Source: Fimbriiglobus sp. (GTDB lineage Bacteria; Planctomycetota; Planctomycetia; Gemmatales; Gemmataceae). From it: a stretch of DNA of 33,834 nt. A program made the translations under genes and the position numbers. Positions 15,990 through 24,098 of this stretch are shown in pieces (position 1 is the stretch's first letter; each line of letters starts with the position of its first letter). The stretch is from positions 1-33,834 of the forward strand of contig JALHQU010000050.1 in the NCBI GenBank assembly GCA_022841795.1. The letters run 5' to 3'. Under the pieces are notes generated by a model. The model was not told where the DNA came from and ran no database searches. It was given only the letters and a program-made list of their open reading frames with translations.

Positions 15990-17723
15990 ATGGAACTGAA
16001 GAAACGCATGCTTCAACGGGCCAAGGTCCGGCCCCTGCGGATCGGCGTGTACGTCCGCGTCTCGACCAAGGAGCAGGCGAACGAGGGCGTGTCGCTCGAG
16101 GCCCAACAGGGGCTGGCCGACCGACACATCCAGCAGTGGCGGCAGGAGAAGATTCCGATCGGGGCCATCACCTACTACGTCGAGGCCGGGCGGTCGGGTA
16201 AGGACTTCGACCGGCCCGAGATAAAGCGGCTCCAGGCCGACGTCCGGGCCGGGCGGCTCGACCTGATCCTTGCGTTCAAGATGGACCGGATCGGGCGGAA
16301 CACGGTCGACTTCCGCAACTTCGAGACCCTGCTCAAGACGCACGAGGTCGACCTGCAGTTCTTCAACGACCGGTACGAGACCGAAACCGCGTCCGACTTC
16401 CTGGCCAACCACATCACCATCGGCTTCGCCGAGCACGAGCGGCTGGTGATCGGGGAGCGGACCCGGCAGGCCCTGGAGCGGCGGGCCCAGAACGGGCACT
16501 GGAACGGCGGCTTCGTCTTCGGCTACCGCAAGGACGAGCAGACCGAGAAGCTGGTGCCGCACGCCGACGAGGCCGAGGTGGTCCGCAAGCACATCTACGA
16601 CGCGATGGAGGAGCTCGGGTCGGTGGGGCGGGTGCTGCAACGCCTCCACCGGCTCGGGATCCGCTACCCAGCCCAGAAGCCCGACCGCCAGAAGGGCGGC
16701 GGCGAGCGGCCGTTCGAGAAGCAGCAGGTGCGGCGGATCCTGGAGAACCCGATCTACCTCGGCCACGTCGTCTGGGGCATCATCCGCACCGAGAACGCCC
16801 ACCCCGCGATCGTCACCGAGGGGCAGGCGGCCCGCGTCCGGGCGATGCTCAACCAGAACCGCAGGCGGCGGTCGAACACCCGCTACTTCCGCGGCCGGCA
16901 GTACCCGCTCAAGGGCCTGGTGCTCTGCTCGTGCGGGAACCACATGACCCCGAAGGGGGCCACCGGCCGCGTCGGTCTGTGCTTCTACTACGAGTGCACC
17001 CGGCAGATCCACCAGCAGTCCCGGATCGAGTGCTCCAGCCCCCGCATCCCCGCCGTCGCCCTGGAGGACGCGGTCAAGGGCCTCCTGCGGCGGATCAGCA
17101 CCTCGCCCCAGGCCCGCGAGCAGATCGTCCGGCACGCCCTCGACGCCCTCGGGGAGGACGCCGTCAAACTCAAGGAGGAGGCCACCCTCGTCCGCAACCG
17201 CCTGGTCGCGGTCAACGGCGAGATCAACAACCTGGTCGGCTCGCTCGCGAAGCTGGGGGCGGACGCCGCGGACCTGGTGAAGGAGGGCCTGGCCCGGCTG
17301 AAGGGGGAGCGGGAGCAGCTCCAGGGCAAGCTCACCGAACTCGACGCCGCCAAGGCCCCCCACGACGTCGTCCGCGAGCAGGCCGCGAAGTTCGTGACTG
17401 ACTGGACGGACATCGGTCAGTTGATCGACGACGCCGACCTGGGGGAGCAGCGGGTCATCCTCCAGCACCTGGTCCACTCCCTCGTCCTGACGGCGGCGGA
17501 CAAGGGGGCGAAGCACGGCACCTACGCCCTGCGGCTGTTCCCGGAGATCGGGCCTATCTCCCCCGAGGGTGACGAAAACGACCGCGGCCCGAACCCCGAC
17601 GCCCCCCGAAAGGGACCCGGAGATCGGGCCGTGTTAACCGAAAATGACGTGGTTCGTCAATTCGGTGAAAAAGCTCCCCCGGTAGGATTCGAACCTACGA
17701 CCCGCCGGTTAACAGGAGCCTGA
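15990..17723 (+). CDS. Large serine recombinase
   Basis: Protein of 577 aa with the domain order of large serine integrases/transposases. The catalytic domain has VYVRVST (Ser25), SLEAQQG, EAGRSGKDFDRPEI and DRIGR. It is followed by the recombinase domain (GFVFGYRKDEQTEKLVPH, RILENPIYLGHVVWG), a zinc ribbon starting near residue 312 (CSCGNHM, YYECTRQ, IECSS) and a coiled coil (about 375-470, for example LARLKGEREQLQGKLTELDA). Such enzymes cut and join DNA at specific att sites. The last 20 residues (KAPPVGFEPTTRR and beyond) are encoded by the antisense of a tRNA-Asn 3' half, so the true C-terminus was fused to an attachment site. Catalytic residues look intact. Confidence 0.88.
   Translation: MELKKRMLQRAKVRPLRIGVYVRVSTKEQANEGVSLEAQQGLADRHIQQWRQEKIPIGAITYYVEAGRSGKDFDRPEIKRLQADVRAGRLDLILAFKMDRIGRNTVDFRNFETLLKTHEVDLQFFNDRYETETASDFLANHITIGFAEHERLVIGERTRQALERRAQNGHWNGGFVFGYRKDEQTEKLVPHADEAEVVRKHIYDAMEELGSVGRVLQRLHRLGIRYPAQKPDRQKGGGERPFEKQQVRRILENPIYLGHVVWGIIRTENAHPAIVTEGQAARVRAMLNQNRRRRSNTRYFRGRQYPLKGLVLCSCGNHMTPKGATGRVGLCFYYECTRQIHQQSRIECSSPRIPAVALEDAVKGLLRRISTSPQAREQIVRHALDALGEDAVKLKEEATLVRNRLVAVNGEINNLVGSLAKLGADAADLVKEGLARLKGEREQLQGKLTELDAAKAPHDVVREQAAKFVTDWTDIGQLIDDADLGEQRVILQHLVHSLVLTAADKGAKHGTYALRLFPEIGPISPEGDENDRGPNPDAPRKGPGDRAVLTENDVVRQFGEKAPPVGFEPTTRRLTGA
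17674..17715 (-). other. 3' half of tRNA-Asn(GTT), putative attachment-site scar
   Basis: Read on the minus strand, 42 bp fit the second half of a tRNA. They give anticodon loop CTGTTAA with anticodon GTT (17709-17715), the 3' anticodon-stem strand (17704-17708), variable loop, T stem GTAGG/CCTAC with loop TTCGAAT (17682-17698), 3' acceptor strand (17675-17681) and discriminator G (17674). CCA is not encoded. The sequence beyond 17715 does not form a 5' half. A tRNA 3' portion without its 5' half is the classic mark left by site-specific integration. It overlaps the recombinase 3' end antisense. Confidence 0.75.
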
Positions 17724-17938
17724 CACCCAACGCGAAACACGCCGTTTGCCCTGGAATTGTAGGAGAATACCACATCCGACCGCCATTGCAAATGGAAACA
17801 TGTCGTGCGTAGAAGTGGCTGGAATCGCGGATGTTCCGCGCTCAATCGCGGAAGAAACGCGGAAGGGCAGGGGGCCTGCCGGGAAGTGGCCTCGGGCATG
17901 CTGGAGTTGCCCACGCGGGGGCTACGGTCGTCGCCGCA

Positions 17939-17995
17939 TGGTGAATAGCGGCGAGACGGGAAGCGCCGTCAGCTCCCAATCGGGAAGCGCGTGAG
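17939..17995. repeat. Left inverted repeat of the IS21-family element
   Basis: It begins TGGTGAATAGCGGCGAGACG and is exactly complementary to 20347-20403 over 57 bp. Confidence 0.95.
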
Positions 17996-18039
17996 CCATC
18001 CTCTCATGATCGACGTGGTGTCGGTCGTGGGAGGGGAAG

Positions 18040-19545
18040 ATGCTCACCGTGGACCGATACGCTCGCATCCGACAACTGCACGGCGAGGGCCTGTCCCTCC
18101 GCGACATCGCCCGCCAACTCGGGCATTCGCCCAAGACCATCCTCAAGGCGCTGCGGCACCCGCAACCGCCCCCGTACACTCTCGCCGCACCCCGGCCGGC
18201 CCCCACCTTCGACCCGATCCGCCCACTCGTCGATGCCATCCTGGCGGCCGACGAACACGCCCCGCGGAAGCAGCGGCACACCGCCCGCCAGATCTTCCGC
18301 CGGTTGGTGGCCGAGCACGCGTACACCGGCAGCTACGACCCCATCCAGCGGTACCTGAAGGACCGGCGACTGGCCGCCCGCGACACGTTCGTCCCGCTCG
18401 ACCACCCGCCCGGGCGCCGGTGCGAGGCCGACTTCGGCCACATCGCCATCGACTTCCCGGACGGCCGCCGGCTGGTGCCGGTGCTGGTGATGACGTGGAG
18501 CTACTCGAACGCCCCGTTCGCCGTCGCCCTGCCGACCGAGCGGACGGAGGCCGTGCTGCACGGCATGAGCGAGGCGTTCGCGGTCTTCGGGTGTGTCCCC
18601 GCGGAGGTGTGGTGGGATAACCCGACCACCGTGGCGATCCACATCGGCCGCGGGCGAGACCGCACCCTGCACCCGCGGTACGTGGCGTTGGCCAGTCACT
18701 TCGCCTTCGCCCCGAAGTTCTGTCTGCCAGCCACCCCGCGGGAGAAGCCCCGCGTCGAGAACCGGGTGAAGGACCTGGAGCGCATGTGGGCGACTCCGGT
18801 GCCCCGGGTGCGGGACCTGGCCGAGTTGAACGCGCACCTGCGGCGGTGTTGCGTCCAGGCCCGGGAGCGAACCTGCGGAACGAACGCCGAGACGGTGGGC
18901 GTCCGGTTCGAGCGTGAACGCGCCCTCGCTCGGCCGGTGTCGGCCCGTCCGTTCGAGGCGTGCGTCGTCGCCACCGGGGTGGTCGACAAGTACCAGACGG
19001 TGGCGTTCGACGGCAACCGGTACAGCGTGCCGCGGCGGTGGGCGTTCCGCCCGGTGACGGTGAAGGGGTTCGTCGACCGCGTCGAACTCGTCGCCGACCA
19101 CCAGACGGTGGCCACCCACCGGCGGACCTACGGCCGCGGCGAGCGGGTGCTGGATCCGGTCCACTTCCTGGCCCTCCTGCCGACCAGGCCGGCCACGCTC
19201 GATCACGCCCCGGTGTACCGCGACTGGGCGTTGCCGCCGGCGTTCGCCGAGTTGCGACGCGATCTGGAGACGCGACTCGGCGTGCGGGCTGGCGTGCGGC
19301 AGTTCATCCGGGTGCTGCAACTCCTCACCCGTCACCCGATCGAACGCCTCGAACTCGCCATCCGGCAAGTCCGCATCCGCGGCGATCCGGACGCCACTCG
19401 CATCACGGCCTGCGTCGAACGACTCGCCCACACGCCGTCACCCACACCCACTGACACCGCGGTGTCACTGACCCCGTCGCCCCTTCCCGACCTGAGCCGG
19501 TTCAACCGCCTGCTCCGCTCCCACCCCGAGGACTCCGATGAGTGA
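18040..19545 (+). CDS. istA: IS21-family transposase IstA
   Basis: Protein of 501 aa, the usual IstA length. The N-terminal helix-turn-helix (YARIRQLHGEGLSLRDIARQ) should bind the terminal repeats. The DDE catalytic core is visible as CEADFG (Asp131), WWDNPTT (Asp193) and PRVENRVKDLE (Glu240). A beta-rich C-terminal part follows (VAFDGNRYSVPRRW). It catalyses strand cutting and transfer together with IstB. Its end overlaps the istB start by 8 bp, normal for the family. No frameshift is seen, so it is probably functional. Confidence 0.95.
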   Translation: MLTVDRYARIRQLHGEGLSLRDIARQLGHSPKTILKALRHPQPPPYTLAAPRPAPTFDPIRPLVDAILAADEHAPRKQRHTARQIFRRLVAEHAYTGSYDPIQRYLKDRRLAARDTFVPLDHPPGRRCEADFGHIAIDFPDGRRLVPVLVMTWSYSNAPFAVALPTERTEAVLHGMSEAFAVFGCVPAEVWWDNPTTVAIHIGRGRDRTLHPRYVALASHFAFAPKFCLPATPREKPRVENRVKDLERMWATPVPRVRDLAELNAHLRRCCVQARERTCGTNAETVGVRFERERALARPVSARPFEACVVATGVVDKYQTVAFDGNRYSVPRRWAFRPVTVKGFVDRVELVADHQTVATHRRTYGRGERVLDPVHFLALLPTRPATLDHAPVYRDWALPPAFAELRRDLETRLGVRAGVRQFIRVLQLLTRHPIERLELAIRQVRIRGDPDATRITACVERLAHTPSPTPTDTAVSLTPSPLPDLSRFNRLLRSHPEDSDE

Positions 19546-20332
19546 CCCGAACACGATGCTGCTTCAGGCGAACCTGAGGCAATTGAAGCTGCCAACGATG
19601 CTGGCCGAACACGACAAGCTGGCCCGCGAGGCGGCCGAACACGACGAATCGTACCACGCCTACTTGCTGAAACTGACCGAGTTGGAAGTGGCGACCCGCA
19701 CGACCAACGCCATCGCCGCCCGCATCCGTGCGGCCGCCTTCCCGGTGACCAAGGAGTTGGACACGTTCGACTTCACCGCCACCCCGAGCGTGCCCAAGCA
19801 GACGGTCCTCGAACTGGCCCGCGGCGGGTGGGTGGACCGGCACTCGAACTGTTGCTTGATCGGCGCGAGCGGCACCGGGAAGACGCATTTGGCGAGTGGC
19901 ATCGGCGTGTCCCTGTGTCGGCTCGGCAAGCGGGTGCGGTTCGTCACCGCCGCCGGGCTGGTGACCGAACTGGAGGAGGCGCACCAGCAGCACCGCCTGG
20001 ACCGCACCCTCACCGCCCTCGACCGTCTCGACCTGCTCATTGTGGACGAGTTGGGCTACCTGTCGTTCAGCCGGAGCGGGGCGGAGTTGCTGTTCCAGGT
20101 GTTCGCCGACCGGTACGAGCGGCGGAGCCTGCTGGTCACCAGCAACCTGCCGTTCGGCGAGTGGGGCACCGTCTTCCAGGGGGAACGCATGACGGCGGCG
20201 CTGCTCGACCGCCTGACCCACCAGTGTGACATCCTGGAGTTGACCGGGGAGAGTTACCGGTTCCGCGAGTCCATGCAGGCGAAACAGGCGAAGACGGATA
20301 GAACGACCAAGACCACCAAGGCCAAGAAGTGA
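19538..20332 (+). CDS. istB: IS21-family AAA+ helper ATPase IstB
   Basis: Protein of 264 aa, typical IstB size. Walker A GASGTGKT is at 109-116, Walker B is LLIVDELGYL, and an arginine-containing C-terminal segment fits the DnaC/IstB AAA+ clade. The N-terminus has the IstB helical domain (LRQLKLPTMLAEHDKLAREA). IstB assembles on target DNA and delivers it to IstA. The C-terminus is Lys/Thr-rich (KTDRTTKTTKAKK). The gene is intact. Confidence 0.95.
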   Translation: MSDPNTMLLQANLRQLKLPTMLAEHDKLAREAAEHDESYHAYLLKLTELEVATRTTNAIAARIRAAAFPVTKELDTFDFTATPSVPKQTVLELARGGWVDRHSNCCLIGASGTGKTHLASGIGVSLCRLGKRVRFVTAAGLVTELEEAHQQHRLDRTLTALDRLDLLIVDELGYLSFSRSGAELLFQVFADRYERRSLLVTSNLPFGEWGTVFQGERMTAALLDRLTHQCDILELTGESYRFRESMQAKQAKTDRTTKTTKAKK

Positions 20333-20346
20333 CCCCTCTCACCCCA

Positions 20347-20403
20347 CTCACGCGCTTCCCGATTGGGAGCTGACGGCGCTTCCCGTCTCGCCGCTATTCA
20401 CCA
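20347..20403. repeat. Right inverted repeat of the IS21-family element
   Basis: Exact complement of 17939-17995 over 57 bp. The first 6 bp outside it (20404-20409) repeat the left flank. Confidence 0.95.
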
Positions 20404-20454
20404 GCCGCACCGACCAACACCGCGTGACAGACCGCGCTCCCGTGTCACCCACCC

Positions 20455-21300
20455 TCAACGGCGGTCCGTGCGGGGATCCCAGGCCAGAATGGAGCTGATC
20501 GTGCGGCGGTCGGCGGCGAGCCGGCACACCACCACCGTCTGCGGTTTCAGGTCGGCCGCCGCGACAGCCTTCCCCGCCTGACGCACCTTGCAGTCGGCGG
20601 CGACGGGGAGCGACAGGTAGAGCACGTGCTCGTTGGGTACATGCCGGCTCGGCGTGGTCAGGTCGTTCGGCACTTGCAACAGGAGTGACTGGCCGTTCCC
20701 CTCCACCGCGCGGACCCAGGCGATTAGCTCGTCCGCCTCCGGGACCGCGTTCACGTCGACCACCGTCTTTCGGTCCAGGGCGAACCGCACCTCGACTGTC
20801 CGGCCGGCCGACAGGTCGGCGAGGTCGGCCGGGACTTGGCCCACGTGCACCGTCCCGCCGTCCGCGACCGGCAGGGTCATCTCCGCCTCGTACCCCTGGG
20901 CGGTCTCCCCCTTCACCACCAGCTTGCCGGCCTCCCGGCTGGCGGACCTGAACTCGGCCCTCATCGTCGGCCAGTACACGCTTACCTGGTAAGCCCGTTG
21001 CTCCCCGGCGTGCAGCAGGACGGTCGCCTTCAACCCCTCCTTCAAATCGGTCAACTTGATCTCCGGCGTCGGCTCCCAGTAGACGAGTTTCGTCGCCTCC
21101 TCCACTTTCACCTGGCACTCGCCCATCCCCCCGTCCGGTAGAAGGACGAGCGTGCTCGCGGCCACGTCCACCGACTGGATCACCCCCTCGTGGTAGGTGA
21201 TGGTGACCGGCTTCGCCTCCCGGTTCTTGGGCTTGTCGCTGCTCGGTGCCGCCCGGGTCGTCTTGGGCAACTCCGTCCACCGGCCCTGGTCGCCGGGTTG
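20455..21300 (-). pseudogene. 5'-truncated gene of unknown function
   Basis: The minus-strand frame ends at TGA 20455-20457. It reads as real protein from about 21300 (GRWTELPKTTRAAPSS onward), with beta-rich segments such as TITYHEGVIQSVDVAASTLV, IKLTDLKEGLKATVLL and RTVEVRFALDRKTVVDVNA. Upstream the frame runs on to a GTG at 21375, but that part is antisense to a convincing plus-strand fragment and has no ribosome site, so the original start seems to have been cut off near 21300. Function unknown. Confidence 0.5.
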
Positions 21301-21312
21301 ACCGGGCTGGGG

Positions 21313-21510
21313 GTGTACGGCGAGGGCGGGCGGGGGGTGACGATCACCTGGGACGAGGGCGGCACCACCTCCCACGTCGGCGACATCAACGACGACCAGT
21401 GGGAGGTGTTCCGGCTGGCGTTCGCGGCCGGCGGGCGGGTGGCCGTGCTGAGCGATGTAGAGGACTGGGAGTGGATGTACGACTACCGCTACCTGGAGGC
21501 GATGCGGTAG
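21313..21510 (+). pseudogene. 3' fragment of an unrecognised gene
   Basis: Frame from GTG 21313 to TAG 21508-21510, about 65 codons: VYGEGGRGVTITWDEGG, HVGDINDDQWEVFRLAF, DVEDWEWMYDYRYLEAMR. The composition is that of a real acidic, aromatic C-terminal end. It abuts the head of the truncated minus-strand gene on one side and a ParB-like piece on the other. I do not recognise the family. Confidence 0.4.
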
Positions 21511-21512
21511 CC

Positions 21513-21777
21513 CTGGCCGCCGTGGCGCTCGTGCTGGAGAAGAATTTGCACCGAAGGTACCTGAGCGAGAGCCAGCGGGCAGTGGTCGGGGCGAAGCTGG
21601 CGAACCTCACACACGGTGGCAGCCGTGGTCAAGTTGCCGATCGGCAACTTGACCACCCGCCCCTCAGCGCCCCCAAAGCGGCGGAGATGGTGAACGTGTC
21701 ACCGCGGCTCGTCCACCGGGCCAAACAAGTGGAGCGAGACGCCGTGCCCGAACTGGTCGGGCCGGTGAAGGCCGGGA
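21513..21777 (+). pseudogene. Internal fragment of a ParB-like protein
   Basis: The frame reads KNLHRRYLSESQRAVVGAKL, ANLTHGG, then APKAAEMVNVSPRLVHRAKQ and VPELVGPVKAGT. This is the order seen in the DNA-binding middle of ParB-like proteins of phages, plasmids and genomic islands (NLHRRHLSESQRA..., then a helix-turn-helix). The nuclease-like start and the rest of the C-terminus are missing; the frame runs into the opposite gene's 3' end. It is a dead piece of a mobile element. Confidence 0.65.
21625..21656. repeat. Perfect 32-bp palindrome
   Basis: The two 16-bp arms, GTGGTCAAGTTGCCGA and its exact complement, meet with no spacer between 21640 and 21641. It sits inside the ParB-like fragment, between the SESQR segment and the helix-turn-helix. 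It could form a cruciform or be the site of a dimeric protein. Confidence 0.9.
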
Positions 21778-22575
21778 CTACTTCTTCTGCTCGTCGCCGG
21801 GGGTGAAGGATTTCAACACCCTGTCCCGTTTGCCCCCATCTGTCGTATAGACCACCAGTTTCACCAACCCCACCCCCGCCGCGTACCAGAGGGTGGATTT
21901 GTGCGGCGCTCCGTCGCCGGTGTCGGTCACCACGTCCACCCGGACGGCCGTGAACGTGCCGGCCGGCACCACCACCTCCTCCTCCGCACCGAGCGTGCAG
22001 CGCGAGCGGCGGGCTTTCGCGGTCGGACCGGCGCCGGGCCGGGTGACGTCCCAGGTGACCCCCGGCCCGGCCCCCAACTTCAGGAGCAGGTACGGGTCGT
22101 CCCCCTCCGGGCCTCCTCCGGACGTGTTGGCCACCCCGCGGGCGGACACCTCGACCGTGTACGTGCCGACGTCCGCCACATCCTCGTAGTCGACGGTGAC
22201 CGTGTACACCCCGCCCTTCTCCTCCACCTTCGTCACCACCTCGGTCCGCTCCCCGGTGCTGCCCATCACCCGCTCGCTGCCCACGGTGGTGGGGAAGTAC
22301 AGTTTCCCGCCGCCCCGCTCGGCCGGCGTCATCGGCCCCCGCTCGGGCCGGATGACCCGCCGGGCCTCGTCGGCCTCCGCCGCCGCCTGCTCGGCGATCT
22401 CCGCCCGCGTCAACTCGTCCCGCACCGCCACGTCCGCCCGCATCCACCGGACCGCGACGTACCCGCCGACACCCAGCACGACGCCGGCGACGGCCGCGAC
22501 CAGCAGGACGATCAGGGCCGTCGGCGTCTTGCTCTCGGAGTCGGGCACGGGCGTACCTCGGGGCGGGGCGGACAT
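21778..22575 (-). CDS. TapB-like membrane-anchored protein
   Basis: Protein of 265 aa. A single membrane helix near residues 20-43 (ALIVLLVAAVAGVVLGVGGY) is followed by a short helical linker and a beta-rich outer domain. That domain, with YFPTTVGSERVMG, EVVVPAGTFTAVRVDV and LWYAAGVGLVKLVVYT, resembles TapB/DUF3108-like domains found in planctomycete and other bacterial envelope proteins. The exact role is unknown. It is probably a normal chromosomal-type gene rather than a defence gene. The next upstream gene is 85 bp away on the same strand. Confidence 0.65.
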   Translation of the reverse strand: MSAPPRGTPVPDSESKTPTALIVLLVAAVAGVVLGVGGYVAVRWMRADVAVRDELTRAEIAEQAAAEADEARRVIRPERGPMTPAERGGGKLYFPTTVGSERVMGSTGERTEVVTKVEEKGGVYTVTVDYEDVADVGTYTVEVSARGVANTSGGGPEGDDPYLLLKLGAGPGVTWDVTRPGAGPTAKARRSRCTLGAEEEVVVPAGTFTAVRVDVVTDTGDGAPHKSTLWYAAGVGLVKLVVYTTDGGKRDRVLKSFTPGDEQKK

Positions 22576-22660
22576 GCCGGCGAGTGTACGCGAGCCGGCG
22601 GGGGAGGTGAAAGTGCCGGGGTGTAGCAGGCCGGCACGCCGACAGCCACCCGCCGGTGGG

Positions 22661-23518
22661 TCACTTCACCCGCGTGAAGGACAGACTGACGTTCTTCGAC
22701 CCCTTCGTGAACTTGAGCCCGTCGACGAACTTCGCCGGGTAGTCCTCGCCCGCCCCGGCCACCTCCAGCCGCATGTACACCAGCCCCTTGGCGTGCTCCC
22801 GCCCCTGCTCCTTCCACACCATATAGATGCCCTTGTACACGGCGTCCCCCGCCTTCAGCTCCACCCGCGCCGGGGTCTGCTTGGCGTCCGCCGTGTACGT
22901 CCCCTTCCCGGCCTTCGGCAGGAATAGGGCCAGGCTCGTCCACTCCGCCCCGGCGTCGGTGAACGACAGCGACACCACGCTCGCCCCCGACTCCCACTCC
23001 CCGCTGGACGTCATGCCGCCCGTCGCCGAACTCGCCCCGGTGAGCAGCCACGACGTGCCCTTCAACTCGGCGGTGGCGTCCAGCTTCTTCATCCCCTCGA
23101 TCTCCTGCTTGATCGACCCGAACCCGGCCTTCTCGGACGCCTCCGGGAACTCCTTCCGCAGGACGCGGACGGCCGCCGGGCTGACCTTGTCGTCCTTCGT
23201 CTTGGCCGCCTCCACCAGCGCGGCCGCCCCGTCCGGGCCGAACTTGCCGAGCTGGTTCCGCACCGTGTACGCCAGGTAGTCGTCCTTCCCGCCGAGCGCC
23301 GCGATGAGCGCGGGCAGGGCGTCCTTCGCCTTCTCCCCGGCCGCCCCGAGCTTCTCGGCCGCCGCGATCGCCTTGCCCGTGTTGCCCGACTTCAGGTCGG
23401 CCACCCACTCGCTCACCTTTTTCCCGGACACCACCGGGTCGTCCGCCGCGTGGCCCGGCGGGGCGGCGACCAGCACACCGAAGGCGATCAGTAGGGCGGG
23501 CAGTTGGCGGGCGGCCAT
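22661..23518 (-). CDS. Secreted protein with HEAT-like repeats
   Basis: Protein of 285 aa with a clear signal peptide (RQLPALLIAFGVLVAAPPGHA, cleavage probably after the AHA-like site near residue 24). Residues 30-130 form HEAT-like helical repeats (SEWVADLKSGNTGKAIAAA, AKDALPALIAALGGKDDY). The second half, starting at ATAELKGTSWLLTG, is a beta-rich domain that resembles the planctomycete TIGR03067 domain. Expected outside the cytoplasm. No enzyme motif is visible. Confidence 0.65.
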   Translation of the reverse strand: MAARQLPALLIAFGVLVAAPPGHAADDPVVSGKKVSEWVADLKSGNTGKAIAAAEKLGAAGEKAKDALPALIAALGGKDDYLAYTVRNQLGKFGPDGAAALVEAAKTKDDKVSPAAVRVLRKEFPEASEKAGFGSIKQEIEGMKKLDATAELKGTSWLLTGASSATGGMTSSGEWESGASVVSLSFTDAGAEWTSLALFLPKAGKGTYTADAKQTPARVELKAGDAVYKGIYMVWKEQGREHAKGLVYMRLEVAGAGEDYPAKFVDGLKFTKGSKNVSLSFTRVK

Positions 23519-24098
23519 CGGGCGTCTCCTGGTGATGCGGGCGGGTCGGGCCGCTCGGTTTGGCGAGCCTGCCGTTCCGGCTGGCGGGTGGTGCGGACGG
23601 GTGGAGCCGGGAGTCTAACCGGGCGGCGGGTCAGACGCAACGACCCGCCGCGGTCGGTTACTCGCTTCATAAGTGAGGGGTCGGCGGCTCGACCCGCCGC
23701 CCGCTGAGCGGTCCGCCGTCGGTGGGCGTGGTCGCTCATGGCTTGGCACGGCCGGGCGGTCGGTTCGACCGTGCGGGCACGAGCCACCAGGGCGAGCATG
23801 TCCACCACCCCGGCCGGCTTGGTCAGGTGGCCGGCGACCTCTTGGTCCTGAAGACCCCGATCTACCCCGCCGTTCCGAGCAAGAAACTCATGAATTGCTG
23901 GGCTATAGCCACTTCCCGGCATCGTTGCAACCCGTCACATTCGTTGCGTCGCAGTGCCTCGAAACGCGGGACTACCGCGATACGGCAGGTCGTTTCGCGG
24001 GAATCGCGGGAGTGCAGGCTGGCGGAACAAAATGCGGTGACCCAGGGCAGTCCCCGTTGCAGTTGGCTTCCTTAACTGCTGGCCAAATGCACGGTCGG
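23519..24098. other. Gene-poor stretch, possible receiver-domain remnant
   Basis: About 580 bp between a secreted-protein gene and the ABC-3C operon. On the minus strand at 23773-23844 a short piece, GHLTKPAGVVDMLALVARA, resembles the end of a response-regulator receiver domain (the conserved KP followed by its last helix), with no gene around it. Nothing else is recognisable. Confidence 0.3.

Larger units (their letters stand above)
17939..20403 (+). mobile_element. Complete IS21-family insertion sequence
   Basis: The 2465-bp element carries istA and istB, bounded by perfect 57-bp inverted repeats. GCCGCA is duplicated directly outside both ends (17933-17938 and 20404-20409), so the insertion appears to be a single intact event. 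The ends contain the decamer CGGGAAGCGC twice, 24 bp apart (17957-17966 and 17981-17990), like the multiple terminal repeats known for IS21. Confidence 0.95.

Noticed and set aside
15681-17516. Minus-strand open frame of 611 codons opposite the recombinases
   Set aside because: Composition is Leu/Val/Asp/Pro-rich shadow protein, and the plus strand encodes clear recombinase motifs.
17674-17715. Functional tRNA-Asn gene
   Set aside because: Only the 3' half is present; the upstream sequence cannot form the D arm or the 5' acceptor strand.
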